From the NCBI GenBank assembly GCA_049322355.1, contig JBMORG010000003.1, positions 1 to 64,000 on the forward strand: a stretch of DNA of 64,000 nucleotides, in the 5' to 3' direction. A program made the translations under genes and the position numbers. A model generated the notes under the pieces. The model worked only from the letters and a program-made list of their open reading frames with translations. It was not told where the DNA came from and made no database searches. Each line of letters starts with the position of its first letter. Within the stretch, counting starts at the first letter, position 1. This stretch comes from 0-14-0-80-60-11 sp049322355 (GTDB lineage Bacteria; Desulfobacterota; Desulfobaccia; Desulfobaccales; 0-14-0-80-60-11). Positions 1 to 10,597 of this stretch are shown one piece after another.

Positions 1-1227
<1,227 letters not shown>

Positions 1228-1365
1228 TGCTCACAGCACACTTAATTGCAAGACGCATTCGGGACTCACTATTTAGTTTTGAGAGAGCAAGGGAAAGCAG
1301 GCCAAGGAGCTTTATGCCTCAGTCTAAAGCCCTTAAGGTTTAGGCTGATTTTGTTTCTCTACGGA

Positions 1366-1444
1366 GGGCCTATAGCTCAGTTTCGGTCAGAGCGCACGCC
1401 TGATAAGCGTGAGGTCGTTGGTTCAACTCCAACTAGGCCCACCA
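1366..1444 (+). tRNA. tRNA-Ile (GAT)
   Basis: The acceptor strands GGGCCTA and TAGGCCC pair, and the anticodon loop reads CTGATAA with anticodon GAT. The T-loop GGTTCAACTCC is present, and discriminator A plus an encoded CCA complete the 3' end. It lies in the 16S-23S spacer, the usual site for this tRNA. Confidence 0.97.
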
Positions 1445-1455
1445 CTTAGGACTCA

Positions 1456-1531
1456 GGGGGTGTAGCTCAGTCGGAAGAGCGCCTGCTTTGCACGCAGGGG
1501 GTCATCGGTTCGAATCCGTTCACCTCCACCA
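1456..1531 (+). tRNA. tRNA-Ala (TGC)
   Basis: The acceptor strands GGGGGTG and CACCTCC pair with one G-U. The anticodon loop contains TGC within CTTTGCACG, and the T-loop GGTTCGAATCC is followed by discriminator A and an encoded CCA. It sits 11 bases after tRNA-Ile, as in many bacterial rRNA operons. Confidence 0.97.
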
Positions 1532-1688
1532 AGTTAGTAGCCAGTTGCCAGTAGTTAGTAGTCAGGAAAGGCTGGTAACTGAAAGATAGCTCAAAAATTT
1601 GCCGGGAATGTTGCTGTTTCCGGTTGCTCTTTGACAAGTGAATCTGGAAGAAAGAAGTCCTTAGGAGTTTCCTAAAGCAAGGGCTTAT

Positions 1689-4696
<3,008 letters not shown>

Positions 4697-4742
4697 TATT
4701 TCCCTTGCTTTTGGAAATTGCTAAGGACTCTTTCTTCCGATT

Positions 4743-4860
4743 CGCCGGTAGGGCGGGGGTCCCGCCCGCCGTAAGCTGTCAGCTATCAGCTTTCAGCAGT
4801 CAGCTAAAGATCATAGCTGGCAGTTTTTTACCGAAAACCGAAAACAGAAAACCGAAAACC
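4743..4860 (+). repeat. 23S-5S spacer with short repeats
   Basis: The spacer has a GC-rich piece (GGTAGGGCGGGGGTCCCGCC), then iterated TCAGCTATCAGCTTTCAGC-type words, then ACCGAAAACCGAAAAC-type words. Similar GTAGGGCGGG and AGCTGATAGCTGAAAGC words recur just upstream of the fourth 5S copy (about 7521-7590), partly in the opposite orientation. Part of the spacer may therefore have been copied with that 5S gene. Confidence 0.6.
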
Positions 4861-4873
4861 GTCTTTAAAAGTT

Positions 4874-4989
4874 TCCGGTGGCCATAGCGCAGGGGCCACA
4901 CCCGATCCCATCCCGAACTCGGTAGTTAAGCCCTGCAACGCCGATGATACTACGTGGGCGACTGCGTGGGAAAGTAGGACGCCGCCGGA
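4874..4989 (+). rRNA. rrf: 5S ribosomal RNA, intact copy 1
   Basis: The first and last nine bases (TCCGGTGGC and GCCGCCGGA) form helix I. The internal blocks CCCGATCCCATCCCGAACTC and GGGAAAGTAGGACGCCGCC are standard 5S text, and the length of about 116 bases is normal. It closes the rRNA operon. It is the only complete 5S among at least five further derived copies downstream (5701, 6933, 7593, 8349 and, very worn, 9083). Confidence 0.96.
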
Positions 4990-5007
4990 GTTAATTTCAT
5001 AGCAGCA

Positions 5008-5036
5008 AGCCCGACTTGACAAAGTCGGGCTTTTTT
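5008..5036 (+). terminator. Rho-independent terminator of the rRNA operon
   Basis: A ten-base-pair stem (AGCCCGACTT with AAGTCGGGCT, loop GACA) is followed by a T run. It lies 18 bases after the 5S end. The same spacer (GTTAATTTCATAGCAGCA) precedes the terminators of the later 5S copies. Confidence 0.95.
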
Positions 5037-5065
5037 ATTAGGAAAATGGCAGGAGATATTTAATC

Positions 5066-5302
5066 ATGGCGCCCCAATTTAGCAGGATAACTGTCAATGA
5101 ACGGCAAATGGGCGGAATGCCCTGCATCAGGGGGCTGCGGATTCCAGTAGCTACCGTGGTCGCCATGGTGGCCGACGGTATGGCTAACGAAGAAATACTG
5201 GCTGCCTTGCCTGATTTGGAATTGGAGGATATCAAAGAAGCCCTGCGCTATGCCGCCGAGGCCGTCCGGGAGCGAGAGCTGCCCATCGTCCTGGCCTCAT
5301 GA
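5066..5302 (+). CDS. DUF433 family antitoxin-like protein
   Basis: This 78-residue protein has the DUF433 pattern: an N-terminal strand (RITVNERQMGGMPCIRG), a conserved RIPV turn, then a helix-turn-helix built from MVADGMANEEILAALP and a closing helix. DUF433 proteins are commonly the antitoxin partner of PIN-like DUF5615 toxins. The next gene is a DUF5615 protein overlapping it by four bases (ATGA), so the two form one transcription unit. An AGGAG-type site precedes the ATG. The pair sits between the intact 5S gene with its terminator and a 5S 3' half, so it is an insertion next to the rRNA operon. The toxin-antitoxin role comes from family knowledge and is not proven here. Confidence 0.88.
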   Translation: MAPQFSRITVNERQMGGMPCIRGLRIPVATVVAMVADGMANEEILAALPDLELEDIKEALRYAAEAVRERELPIVLAS

Positions 5303-5676
5303 AATTTTTGGTGGATAACGCCCTGTCTCCTTTGGTTGCCAGGGGATTGCAGGAACTTGGCTTCGACGCGGTCCATGTGCGGGATTACGGTCTGCAAGCG
5401 GCCGACGATGCCGAAATATTCGCCCGGGCTTTGGAGGAGGGGCGGATAATCGTTTCTGCCGACACCGATTTCGGCACCCTCTTGGCGTTATGGCATTTCA
5501 ACAAACCTTCCGTCATTATCTTCAGGCGTGGCACTGATCGCCGTCCCGAACAGCAAATAACTTTGTTGCGCACCAATCTCCCTTCGATAACCGGAGCCCT
5601 CGAACAGGGGAGTATCATCATCTTTGAACAAGCAAGGATTCGTATCAGAGCTTTGCCAATGCTGCCTAGTCCTTAA
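5299..5676 (+). CDS. DUF5615 PIN-like toxin
   Basis: The 125-residue protein begins MKFLVDNALSP, the acidic first motif of the PIN-like DUF5615 family. It carries further acidic residues in AADDAEIF and in VSADTDFGTLL, consistent with a metal-dependent nuclease centre. It overlaps the DUF433 gene by ATGA. By family it is expected to be an RNase-type toxin neutralised by its partner. The length is normal and no disruption is seen. The gene ends 24 bases before the second 5S fragment begins, so it appears to be packed as a cassette between two 5S sequences. Confidence 0.88.
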   Translation: MKFLVDNALSPLVARGLQELGFDAVHVRDYGLQAADDAEIFARALEEGRIIVSADTDFGTLLALWHFNKPSVIIFRRGTDRRPEQQITLLRTNLPSITGALEQGSIIIFEQARIRIRALPMLPSP

Positions 5677-5700
5677 AATTACCGAGGTGTCCCGCCTGTG

Positions 5701-5750
5701 GCCGATGATACTACGTGGGTGACTGCGTGGGAAAGTAGGACGCCGCCGGA
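5701..5750 (+). pseudogene. 5S rRNA 3' half, copy 2
   Basis: From GCCGATGAT to CGCCGCCGGA this is the last 50 bases of the 5S gene. With the following spacer it matches positions 4940-5008 over 69 bases with a single difference (C4959 versus T5720). The first 66 bases of the gene are absent, so it cannot fold as 5S rRNA. Its start coincides with the start of copy 3, about base 67 of the gene. Confidence 0.92.
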
Positions 5751-5768
5751 GTTAATTTCATAGCAGCA

Positions 5769-5797
5769 ACCCCGCCTCTTGACTGAGGCGGGGTTTT
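5769..5797 (+). terminator. terminator after 5S copy 2
   Basis: The stem CCCCGCCTC/GAGGCGGGG with loop TTGACT is followed by a T run. The loop and the ACTGAGGCGGGG arm recur after copies 3 and 4, so the terminator was copied along with the 5S fragment. It would end transcription from the toxin-antitoxin pair. Confidence 0.92.
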
Positions 5798-5851
5798 TTA
5801 TTATGCTACTCCAAAATACAAAGTTTAATTACATGCTTTTGCCATTAAATA

Positions 5852-6883
5852 ATGCGTCGTAATACTGACCTTTTCAATCCAATCGTTTCAGAAAATGAAC
5901 TGCATCCAGACTTCAAGCTTTTGATGCAAAATGATGAATATGCTCCTGCAAGAGGTCTTATCCAAGAAATTTTCAATTCATTTTTGGATAAGGATGGCCA
6001 TTTCATTAGGGAGTTCCAGACTCAATTCCACCCAAGAATTTGGGAATTATACTTACATTCCTACCTAGTAAATTCTGGTTTTGCCATTGACCCTACTCAT
6101 AAAAGTCCTGATTTTATTGCGACCAAATCTGGAATCACTCTCTGTATTGAAGCCGTTACTGCTAATCCAACCCAGGGGTCCCACCCTTATGAGATTTCAG
6201 AAGACGAATTCGAAGACTATGATTCTTATATTTTATATTTGACTCAAAATATAATTCCAATAAAACTTGGTGGACCCCTTTCTGACAAACTTATGAAGAA
6301 GTATTGGGAGCTTCCTCATGTTGCTGGACTTCCACTTATTCTAGCGATTGAAGATTTTCATGAAACAAATTCTCATTTTTTCAATTCTGATTCCCTTAGA
6401 ATATACCTTTATGGGGTTGGCTGGAAATTGGAGAGGAATTACAAGGGAAATCCAACAGTCAAACCTCAAAAAATTATATTTCATGAACACGCCCACAAAA
6501 AAATTCCATCTGGTTTTTTTTGGCAGGAAGAGGCAAAATACATAAGCGCAGTGATATTCAACAATCTCGGAGATGTCGAAAAATTTAATCGCATGGGGCA
6601 TCAAGGAAAATATCGATCAAACAAACTTAGAATTGGCCGGAAGGGGGTTTGTATCAGCTTTAAGAAACTGTGTGAATTTTCTTCTGAAGTTGGTGACCCC
6701 AATTTCCCATTCGAGACTTGGGGTCAAGGGATGGAAATCTTTCATAATCCTAACGCACTTAATCCCATTCCACCTATTGTTTTTTCTGATGCGGCTCAAT
6801 GGAGATTTAAAGATGGAGGTCTCCAAACTATAATTCCTTCTTTTCATCCCCTGAGTTCTATTACGTATAGAATTATTTCTTAA
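5852..6883 (+). CDS. hypothetical protein, possible nuclease fold
   Basis: A 343-residue protein not recognised with confidence. It is clearly more AT-rich than the backbone (many AAA, AAT and ATT codons), which suggests transfer. Residues about 60-115 read HPRIWELYLHSYL, then SPDFIATKSG and LCIEAVTAN. A PD dipeptide about ten residues before a strand with a glutamate resembles the core of PD-(D/E)XK nucleases, but the usual lysine is replaced (EAV). No signal peptide or membrane segment is seen. No good ribosome binding site precedes the ATG. It lies alone between two 5S 3' halves. A nuclease-related defence or selfish role is a guess. Confidence 0.6.
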   Translation: MRRNTDLFNPIVSENELHPDFKLLMQNDEYAPARGLIQEIFNSFLDKDGHFIREFQTQFHPRIWELYLHSYLVNSGFAIDPTHKSPDFIATKSGITLCIEAVTANPTQGSHPYEISEDEFEDYDSYILYLTQNIIPIKLGGPLSDKLMKKYWELPHVAGLPLILAIEDFHETNSHFFNSDSLRIYLYGVGWKLERNYKGNPTVKPQKIIFHEHAHKKIPSGFFWQEEAKYISAVIFNNLGDVEKFNRMGHQGKYRSNKLRIGRKGVCISFKKLCEFSSEVGDPNFPFETWGQGMEIFHNPNALNPIPPIVFSDAAQWRFKDGGLQTIIPSFHPLSSITYRIIS

Positions 6884-6932
6884 GCTAAAGGGCTCAAAGT
6901 AGTCCAATTATCTTCCAAATTTGTTCTTTAAA

Positions 6933-6990
6933 CCCGATAACGGCTATGATCCTCCGCGGGTGACTGCGAGGGAAAGTAGGAGCCGCCGGA
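6933..6990 (+). pseudogene. 5S rRNA 3' half, copy 3 (diverged)
   Basis: The text GGCTATGAT, then GGGTGACTGCG, then GGGAAAGTAGGAGCCGCCGGA follows copy 2 with several substitutions and small indels, and the GTTAATTTCATAACAGCA spacer follows. Similarity starts at the same internal 5S position as in copy 2. A decayed terminator (CCTC TTGACT GAGG, then a T run to about 7038) follows. Confidence 0.85.
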
Positions 6991-7075
6991 GTTAATTTCA
7001 TAACAGCACCCCCCCCTCTTGACTGAGGTGGCTTTTTTATACCGTAGAATGCTAATTTTATGATAAACGGATGAC

Positions 7076-7453
7076 ATGGAAAAGAATACGGAATACACAT
7101 TAAAAGAGCTATGCACCCGCCAAGCCGGGTTAATCCAGGAGTTGGAGCAAAGACGCACAGAAGCAGAAAAGTACCGCAAAAGCTACAAAACAATGAGTTG
7201 GATAGTAATTTTTACCATAATTTTTCTTGCAGTTCTTAAATTCAACAATTATGAAATTACTGTCGATCCTTATAGTAATAAAGTTATTGCAATATCTTCA
7301 ACTTGTTGGGGAATAAAGAAGGTTTATCGTGAAATAAAATGGGTGAAAACCAATGAATATGAATTGCCCGCATGGATGACAAAAGATAAAGAAGGCAAGT
7401 GGTACCCATATATTTTTGAGGATACTCATGAATCTCAACTGATTGACCCATAA
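7076..7453 (+). CDS. small membrane protein, unknown
   Basis: This 125-residue product is not recognised. It starts with a charged, probably helical stretch (ELCTRQAGLIQELEQRRTEAEKYRKSYK), then one hydrophobic membrane span (WIVIFTIIFLAVLKF, about residues 42-57), then a polar C-terminal part rich in lysine and tryptophan. Base composition is AT-rich like the 343-residue gene upstream. It lies between the third and fourth 5S copies. The ribosome binding site is weak, so the start is uncertain. It could be an accessory or immunity-type protein, but nothing in the sequence shows this. Confidence 0.5.
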   Translation: MEKNTEYTLKELCTRQAGLIQELEQRRTEAEKYRKSYKTMSWIVIFTIIFLAVLKFNNYEITVDPYSNKVIAISSTCWGIKKVYREIKWVKTNEYELPAWMTKDKEGKWYPYIFEDTHESQLIDP

Positions 7454-7592
7454 GTAAATAACCTTTGATATTCCCATTTATGTGAAATTGCCACCGATGT
7501 GATCATAACTGACGCTCAGGACCGTAGGGCGGGAAAGCGAAGCGCCTCCCGCCTTTAGCTGACTGCTGATAGCTGAAAGCTGATAGCTCTTA

Positions 7593-7757
7593 CCGCAGGG
7601 GCCACACCCGATCCCATCCCGAACTCGGTAGTTAAGCCCTGCAACGCCGATGATGCTGGTGGCCAGGCCTCTGGCCTGTGGCACAGGCTGGAAAGCCTGT
7701 GCCACTGACTGCGTGGGAGAGTAGGACGCCGCCCACAGGCGGGACGCCTGTGCCACT
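7593..7757 (+). pseudogene. 5S rRNA copy 4 with two palindromic inserts
   Basis: 5S text runs from CCGCAGGGGCCACACCCGAT to GCCGATGAT. It is interrupted at about 7655-7706 by a palindromic segment (TGGCACAGGCTGGAAAGCCTGTGCCACT core), resumes as GACTGCGTGGGAGAGTAGG, and is broken again at about 7732-7757 by CACAGGCGGGACGCCTGTGCCACT. The first 15 or so bases of helix I are lost. The 3' spacer GTTAATTTCCTAGCAGCA is retained. It is unlikely to make a functional 5S rRNA. Confidence 0.88.
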
Positions 7758-7774
7758 GTTAATTTCCTAGCAGC

Positions 7775-7806
7775 AGCCCCGCCACTTGACTGAGGCGGGG
7801 TTTTTT
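7775..7806 (+). terminator. terminator after 5S copy 4
   Basis: The stem CCCCGCC/GGCGGGG encloses ACTTGACTGA and is followed by TTTTTTATTA. It closely matches the terminator after copy 2. Confidence 0.9.
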
Positions 7807-7842
7807 ATTACCTTGTGTTAAATACTTATTTGCAGGTGGGTT

Positions 7843-8085
7843 ATGACCACGATTAAGGTGGGCCAGGCGCGGACGAAGTTGGGCCGCCTAGTGGATGAGG
7901 CGGCGGCATCGCACGAGCCGATTCTCATCACCGGGAAACGGACAAACGCGGTGCTGATCTCCGAAGAGGACTGGCGGGCCATCCAGGAGACCCTGTATCT
8001 GCTCTCGGTCCCTGGCATGCGGGAGGCCATTCGGGAAGGCTTCCAGACTCCGGTGGAGGAATGCGTCCGGGAGCTTGATTGGTGA
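7843..8085 (+). CDS. Phd/YefM-family antitoxin
   Basis: An 80-residue protein with the Phd/YefM layout: an N-terminal strand and helix (TIKVGQARTKLGRLVDEAA), then the hallmark EPILITGKRTNAVLISEEDWRAIQETLYLL. The C-terminal tail would bind the toxin. Such antitoxins bind their own promoter and neutralise a RelE/YoeB-type RNase. The toxin gene follows with a four-base overlap. A purine-rich AGGTGGG lies just before the ATG. The pair is flanked by 5S copies 4 and 5, matching the pattern of the DUF433/DUF5615 pair. Confidence 0.92.
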   Translation: MTTIKVGQARTKLGRLVDEAAASHEPILITGKRTNAVLISEEDWRAIQETLYLLSVPGMREAIREGFQTPVEECVRELDW

Positions 8086-8345
8086 CATGGGAAATCGTCT
8101 TCACCAAGCAGGCCCAGAAGGACGCCAGGAAGCTGGCCTACGCTGGCCTCAAAGATAAAGCGGTTGCGCTCCTGGAAATCCTGCGAAAAAATCCCTTCCA
8201 AACACCACCTCGATTTGAAAAACTGATGGGAGACCTTGCCGGCGCCTATTCCCGTCGCATTACGATTCACCATAGACTGGTTTATGAAGTTCTGGAAAAA
8301 GAGAGAATCATTAAGGTCATTCGCATGTGGACGCATTTTGAATAA
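8082..8345 (+). CDS. Txe/YoeB-family mRNA interferase toxin
   Basis: About 87 residues: WEIVFTKQAQKDARKL at the N-terminus, then FEKLMGDLAGAYSRRITIHHRLVYEV and a C-terminal MWTHFE. These match the YoeB/Txe toxin core; the paired histidines and the RLVYEV strand are typical. Family members cleave translated mRNA at the ribosome. I prefer the GTG at 8082, which overlaps the antitoxin stop as GTGA, over an upstream TTG at 8079. Nothing looks broken. The gene ends four bases before 5S copy 5. Confidence 0.9.
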   Translation: MTWEIVFTKQAQKDARKLAYAGLKDKAVALLEILRKNPFQTPPRFEKLMGDLAGAYSRRITIHHRLVYEVLEKERIIKVIRMWTHFE

Positions 8346-8348
8346 AGG

Positions 8349-8502
8349 TAGTGGCCATAGCGCCGGGACCACACCCGATCCCATCCCGAACCCGGTAGTT
8401 AAGCCCGGCAACGCCGGTGATACTACGAAGGATCACAGGCCAGAGGCCTGTGCCACTGGGAAAGTAGGACGCCGCCGAGCACAGGCGAGAGCCTGTGCCA
8501 CC
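8349..8502 (+). pseudogene. 5S rRNA copy 5 with two palindromic inserts
   Basis: 5S text starts at TAGTGGCCATAGCGCC and reaches GGTGATACTACG. It is interrupted at about 8427-8457 (CACAGGCCAGAGGCCTGTGCCACT), resumes as GGGAAAGTAGGACGCCGCCGA, and is interrupted again at about 8479-8502 (GCACAGGCGAGAGCCTGTGCCA). The insertion points are almost those of copy 4. The 5' half differs from copy 1 at paired sites (GCCGGGACC with CCCGGCAACGCCGG), hinting that some pairing was kept. Helix I is shortened to about five pairs. Confidence 0.87.
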
Positions 8503-8520
8503 AATAAGTTCCTGGCAGCA

Positions 8521-8552
8521 AGCCCGCTTCTTGACCGTGGTGGGCTTTTTTA
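8521..8552 (+). terminator. terminator after 5S copy 5
   Basis: The stem AGCCCGC/GTGGGCT with an internal TTCTTGACCGTG-type loop is followed by a T run. It is the same position and type as after the other 5S copies. Confidence 0.85.
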
Positions 8553-8690
8553 TTGCTTTGAATATAAAATTATCTATAAATAAAATTAGTGTGATTCTTT
8601 TGGCCTCATTTTTGCTGTAATAATGAGTGCGTTAGGCAGACCATAAGGGCATAGCTTTTTCGATTGTTGGTTTGCCCCAGAGGAGCAGTT

Positions 8691-9002
8691 ATGAAAAAGC
8701 TCATGATCGCGTTAATTTGCGGGTTCATGCTGGCGCCGTTAACGGCCTGGGGACAGAAATGGATTCCGCCGCACACGGGCAGGGACGGCACCTTTGTTGA
8801 GGGGCATTGGGAGACCTCGGACGATCTCCGAAAGGACCGGTATTCGACGCCGGGGAGGGTCAATCCCTATACGGGGCAATTTAACCCTCACAGCAGCACC
8901 GTTAGGGTACCGGAGCCCTATAATCCGACGCGGATGCCGCCAACCCCTTCGAACCCGAACCCGTATTATCCTCAACAGGACTATAGGTTTCGGGGTTACT
9001 AA
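8691..9002 (+). CDS. small secreted protein, unknown
   Basis: I place the start at the ATG of MKKLMIALICGFMLAPLTAWG, preceded by GAGGAG; an upstream in-frame start lacks a site. The first 21 residues form a signal peptide cut after AWG. The mature part of about 80 residues has the pattern GTFVEGHWETSDD...RYSTPGRVNPYTGQFNP and then a proline/asparagine/tyrosine-rich tail. Similar GHWxT...NPYTG proteins are common and uncharacterised. It is followed by a worn 5S-like remnant ending in a terminator. Confidence 0.75.
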   Translation: MKKLMIALICGFMLAPLTAWGQKWIPPHTGRDGTFVEGHWETSDDLRKDRYSTPGRVNPYTGQFNPHSSTVRVPEPYNPTRMPPTPSNPNPYYPQQDYRFRGY

Positions 9003-9082
9003 GCACAGCATCATGGTGAAACTGAGACCGGGGGGCGCATCCTATTCCATTTCTTGCTTGGTGGTTAAATCAAGCCGAGGAT

Positions 9083-9160
9083 AACGGTGGCCAAGGCTTC
9101 TGGCCGGTGTTTGCCATAGGGAAGACGGTGCCACTGTGGTAAGGCAGTTCGTCGCCGGAA
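9083..9160 (+). pseudogene. very worn 5S-like remnant, copy 6
   Basis: GGTGGCCAAGGCTTCTGGCC, then GACGGTGCCACTG, aligns with the first insert of copy 4 (GTGGCCAGGCCTCTGGCCTG, then GCCTGTGCCACTG). Then GGTAAGGCAG and CGTCGCCGGAAT align with GGGAAAGTAGGACGCCGCCGGAGT. A spacer of similar length and an AAGCCCGG terminator follow. I infer a sixth, decayed copy. The similarity is weaker than for the others and needs a covariance-model check. Confidence 0.5.
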
Positions 9161-9174
9161 TCGATTATAAATGA

Positions 9175-9206
9175 AAGCCCGGATGGAGCGATCCGGGCTT
9201 TTTTTC
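9175..9206 (+). terminator. Rho-independent terminator
   Basis: A ten-base-pair stem (AAGCCCGGAT/ATCCGGGCTT, loop GGAGCG) is followed by seven T. It would end transcription from the small secreted protein gene and probably descends from a 5S terminator. Confidence 0.92.
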
Positions 9207-9271
9207 TGGAAACGCCGGGGGAAATACGTATAGAATAGCCCAAATCCTCGATGACTCTGGAGGTGGGAGAC

Positions 9272-9688
9272 ATGGCGGAAAATAATCGAGAGGAGCTGTT
9301 TACCAAGAAATACGGCGAGGTGGAAAAGATCTGGTCGGGGCCTTCCTTCATTCAATACCGTGACTTTAGGATTCTGTTGGAGGAGTTGCCGGTTTCGGCG
9401 GTGGCCGTATCCAATCAGACTTACAGCCGCAAGTTCCCCGGCAACCTGGAGTACGTCTACGGGGAGATGTTGTATAGCCTCACAGGATTCGAAGGCTATC
9501 TCCGGGACAAGGCTTTCAAACTGGAAGAATGTTACATCCGGACGTTAATTGGCCGCAACACATATATCCTGGAATTCGACATTCGCTACCGGACGCGGTC
9601 GGGCGAGGAAGTAGTTCGGCCAGCAGAAGTCCTGCGATTAGGCGAGACCAAATTTATCTTTTACACGGATTACTATCGCCCCATGTAA
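9272..9688 (+). CDS. conserved hypothetical protein
   Basis: The start is the ATG of MAENNREELF, preceded by GGAGGTGGGAG, giving 138 residues. The product is soluble with alternating strands and helices (FIQYRDFRILLEELPVSAVAV, then YILEFDIRYRTRSGEEVVRPAEVLRLGE, then FIFYTDYYRPM). No signal or membrane segment is present. The strand-rich C-terminal half would fit a small alpha/beta sandwich, but I do not recognise the family. It is monocistronic, between two terminators. Confidence 0.7.
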   Translation: MAENNREELFTKKYGEVEKIWSGPSFIQYRDFRILLEELPVSAVAVSNQTYSRKFPGNLEYVYGEMLYSLTGFEGYLRDKAFKLEECYIRTLIGRNTYILEFDIRYRTRSGEEVVRPAEVLRLGETKFIFYTDYYRPM

Positions 9689-9805
9689 AACAATTTGCTT
9701 TTATGACCGCAATAGCTATCTGGGGATTGGCGGGAAGGTTGCCCGTAGCATGAGAGTTTAGACACTATCCGAAAGTGGAAGCAATATGAGGGGTTTTGAA
9801 ATAAC

Positions 9806-9849
9806 CGGGGAAAGGGATAAGGGCGGGCTGGCCCTTATCCTTTTCCCCG
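9806..9849. terminator. strong bidirectional terminator
   Basis: A near-perfect inverted repeat (CGGGGAAAGGGATAAGGGC with GCCCTTATCCTTTTCCCCG, loop GGGCTG) lies between two convergent genes, so it probably serves both. Confidence 0.85.
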
Positions 9850-9861
9850 AATAACTTCAGC

Positions 9862-10422
9862 TCACCGAGCTACCAACTCCCGGGCCAGGGCCGCGGCCAA
9901 GTCCATGAGTGCGGGTTGTTGCATGACTTCGCCAGGTTCCCGGACGCCGGTGGCCCGGAGCAGGCGGATGGGATTGCAACCGTACAACTTCAGCCAACGT
10001 TCGTAGCGCGGGAAAATGTCGTCAAATTCCTTCGGGTCGGGGTTGGCCTGGGTGAGGATCATAACGGCTGTTTTGCCTGCAGGGAGCCGGCAGGAGAAAT
10101 CGGGATTGATGCAAGAATAGGTGCGGTCAAAGAAGGCTTTCAACTGGCTGCTGAGATCGCCGAAGTACACCGGAGAGGCCAGGACCAGGACATCGGCCTC
10201 TCTGAGGGTCTCAAACACCTGCACCAGGTCGTCCTCCAGGATGCAGGTTTCGCTCTTGGTCTTGCAAGCCATGCAAGCCTGGCAGCCCTGAAAATTCATC
10301 TGGTTCAAGAGAAACTCTCTAGTCTCGGCCCCCCGTTCCTCAGCGGCTTTAAGAAAGGCCCGGGCCAGGGTGTTGCTGTTGCCTTGTGGTCGTGGACTTC
10401 CCAGTACGGCGACAATCTTCAT
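9862..10422 (-). CDS. NADPH-dependent FMN reductase (flavodoxin-like)
   Basis: A 186-residue flavoprotein of the iron-sulfur flavoprotein/NADPH-dependent FMN reductase type. It has the FMN phosphate loop (VLGSPRPQGNSNTLARAF), a cysteine cluster CQACMACKTKSETC at about residues 46-60, and LASPVYFGDLSSQLKAFFDR. The cysteine spacing resembles the compact motif of iron-sulfur flavoproteins from anaerobes, so a 4Fe-4S cluster is possible. I chose the start at 10422, preceded by AGGAG; the longer frame to 10764 has no support. It is a single gene on the minus strand. Confidence 0.88.
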   Translation of the reverse strand: MKIVAVLGSPRPQGNSNTLARAFLKAAEERGAETREFLLNQMNFQGCQACMACKTKSETCILEDDLVQVFETLREADVLVLASPVYFGDLSSQLKAFFDRTYSCINPDFSCRLPAGKTAVMILTQANPDPKEFDDIFPRYERWLKLYGCNPIRLLRATGVREPGEVMQQPALMDLAAALARELVAR

Positions 10423-10597
10423 GGCAAAATCTCCTGAAAAATTAAGAGTAGGTTCAAATATAACACAGGGGCTTCCGAGTTCCAGGACTTTCGAGACCTT
10501 GATCGGCCAGGGGCTCGTAACATAGAGCCGATTCATAAACTCTTTTTTATGGTTAGTGATTAACAAAGACATCCGCAGGTCAAAGAAATAAAGAACG

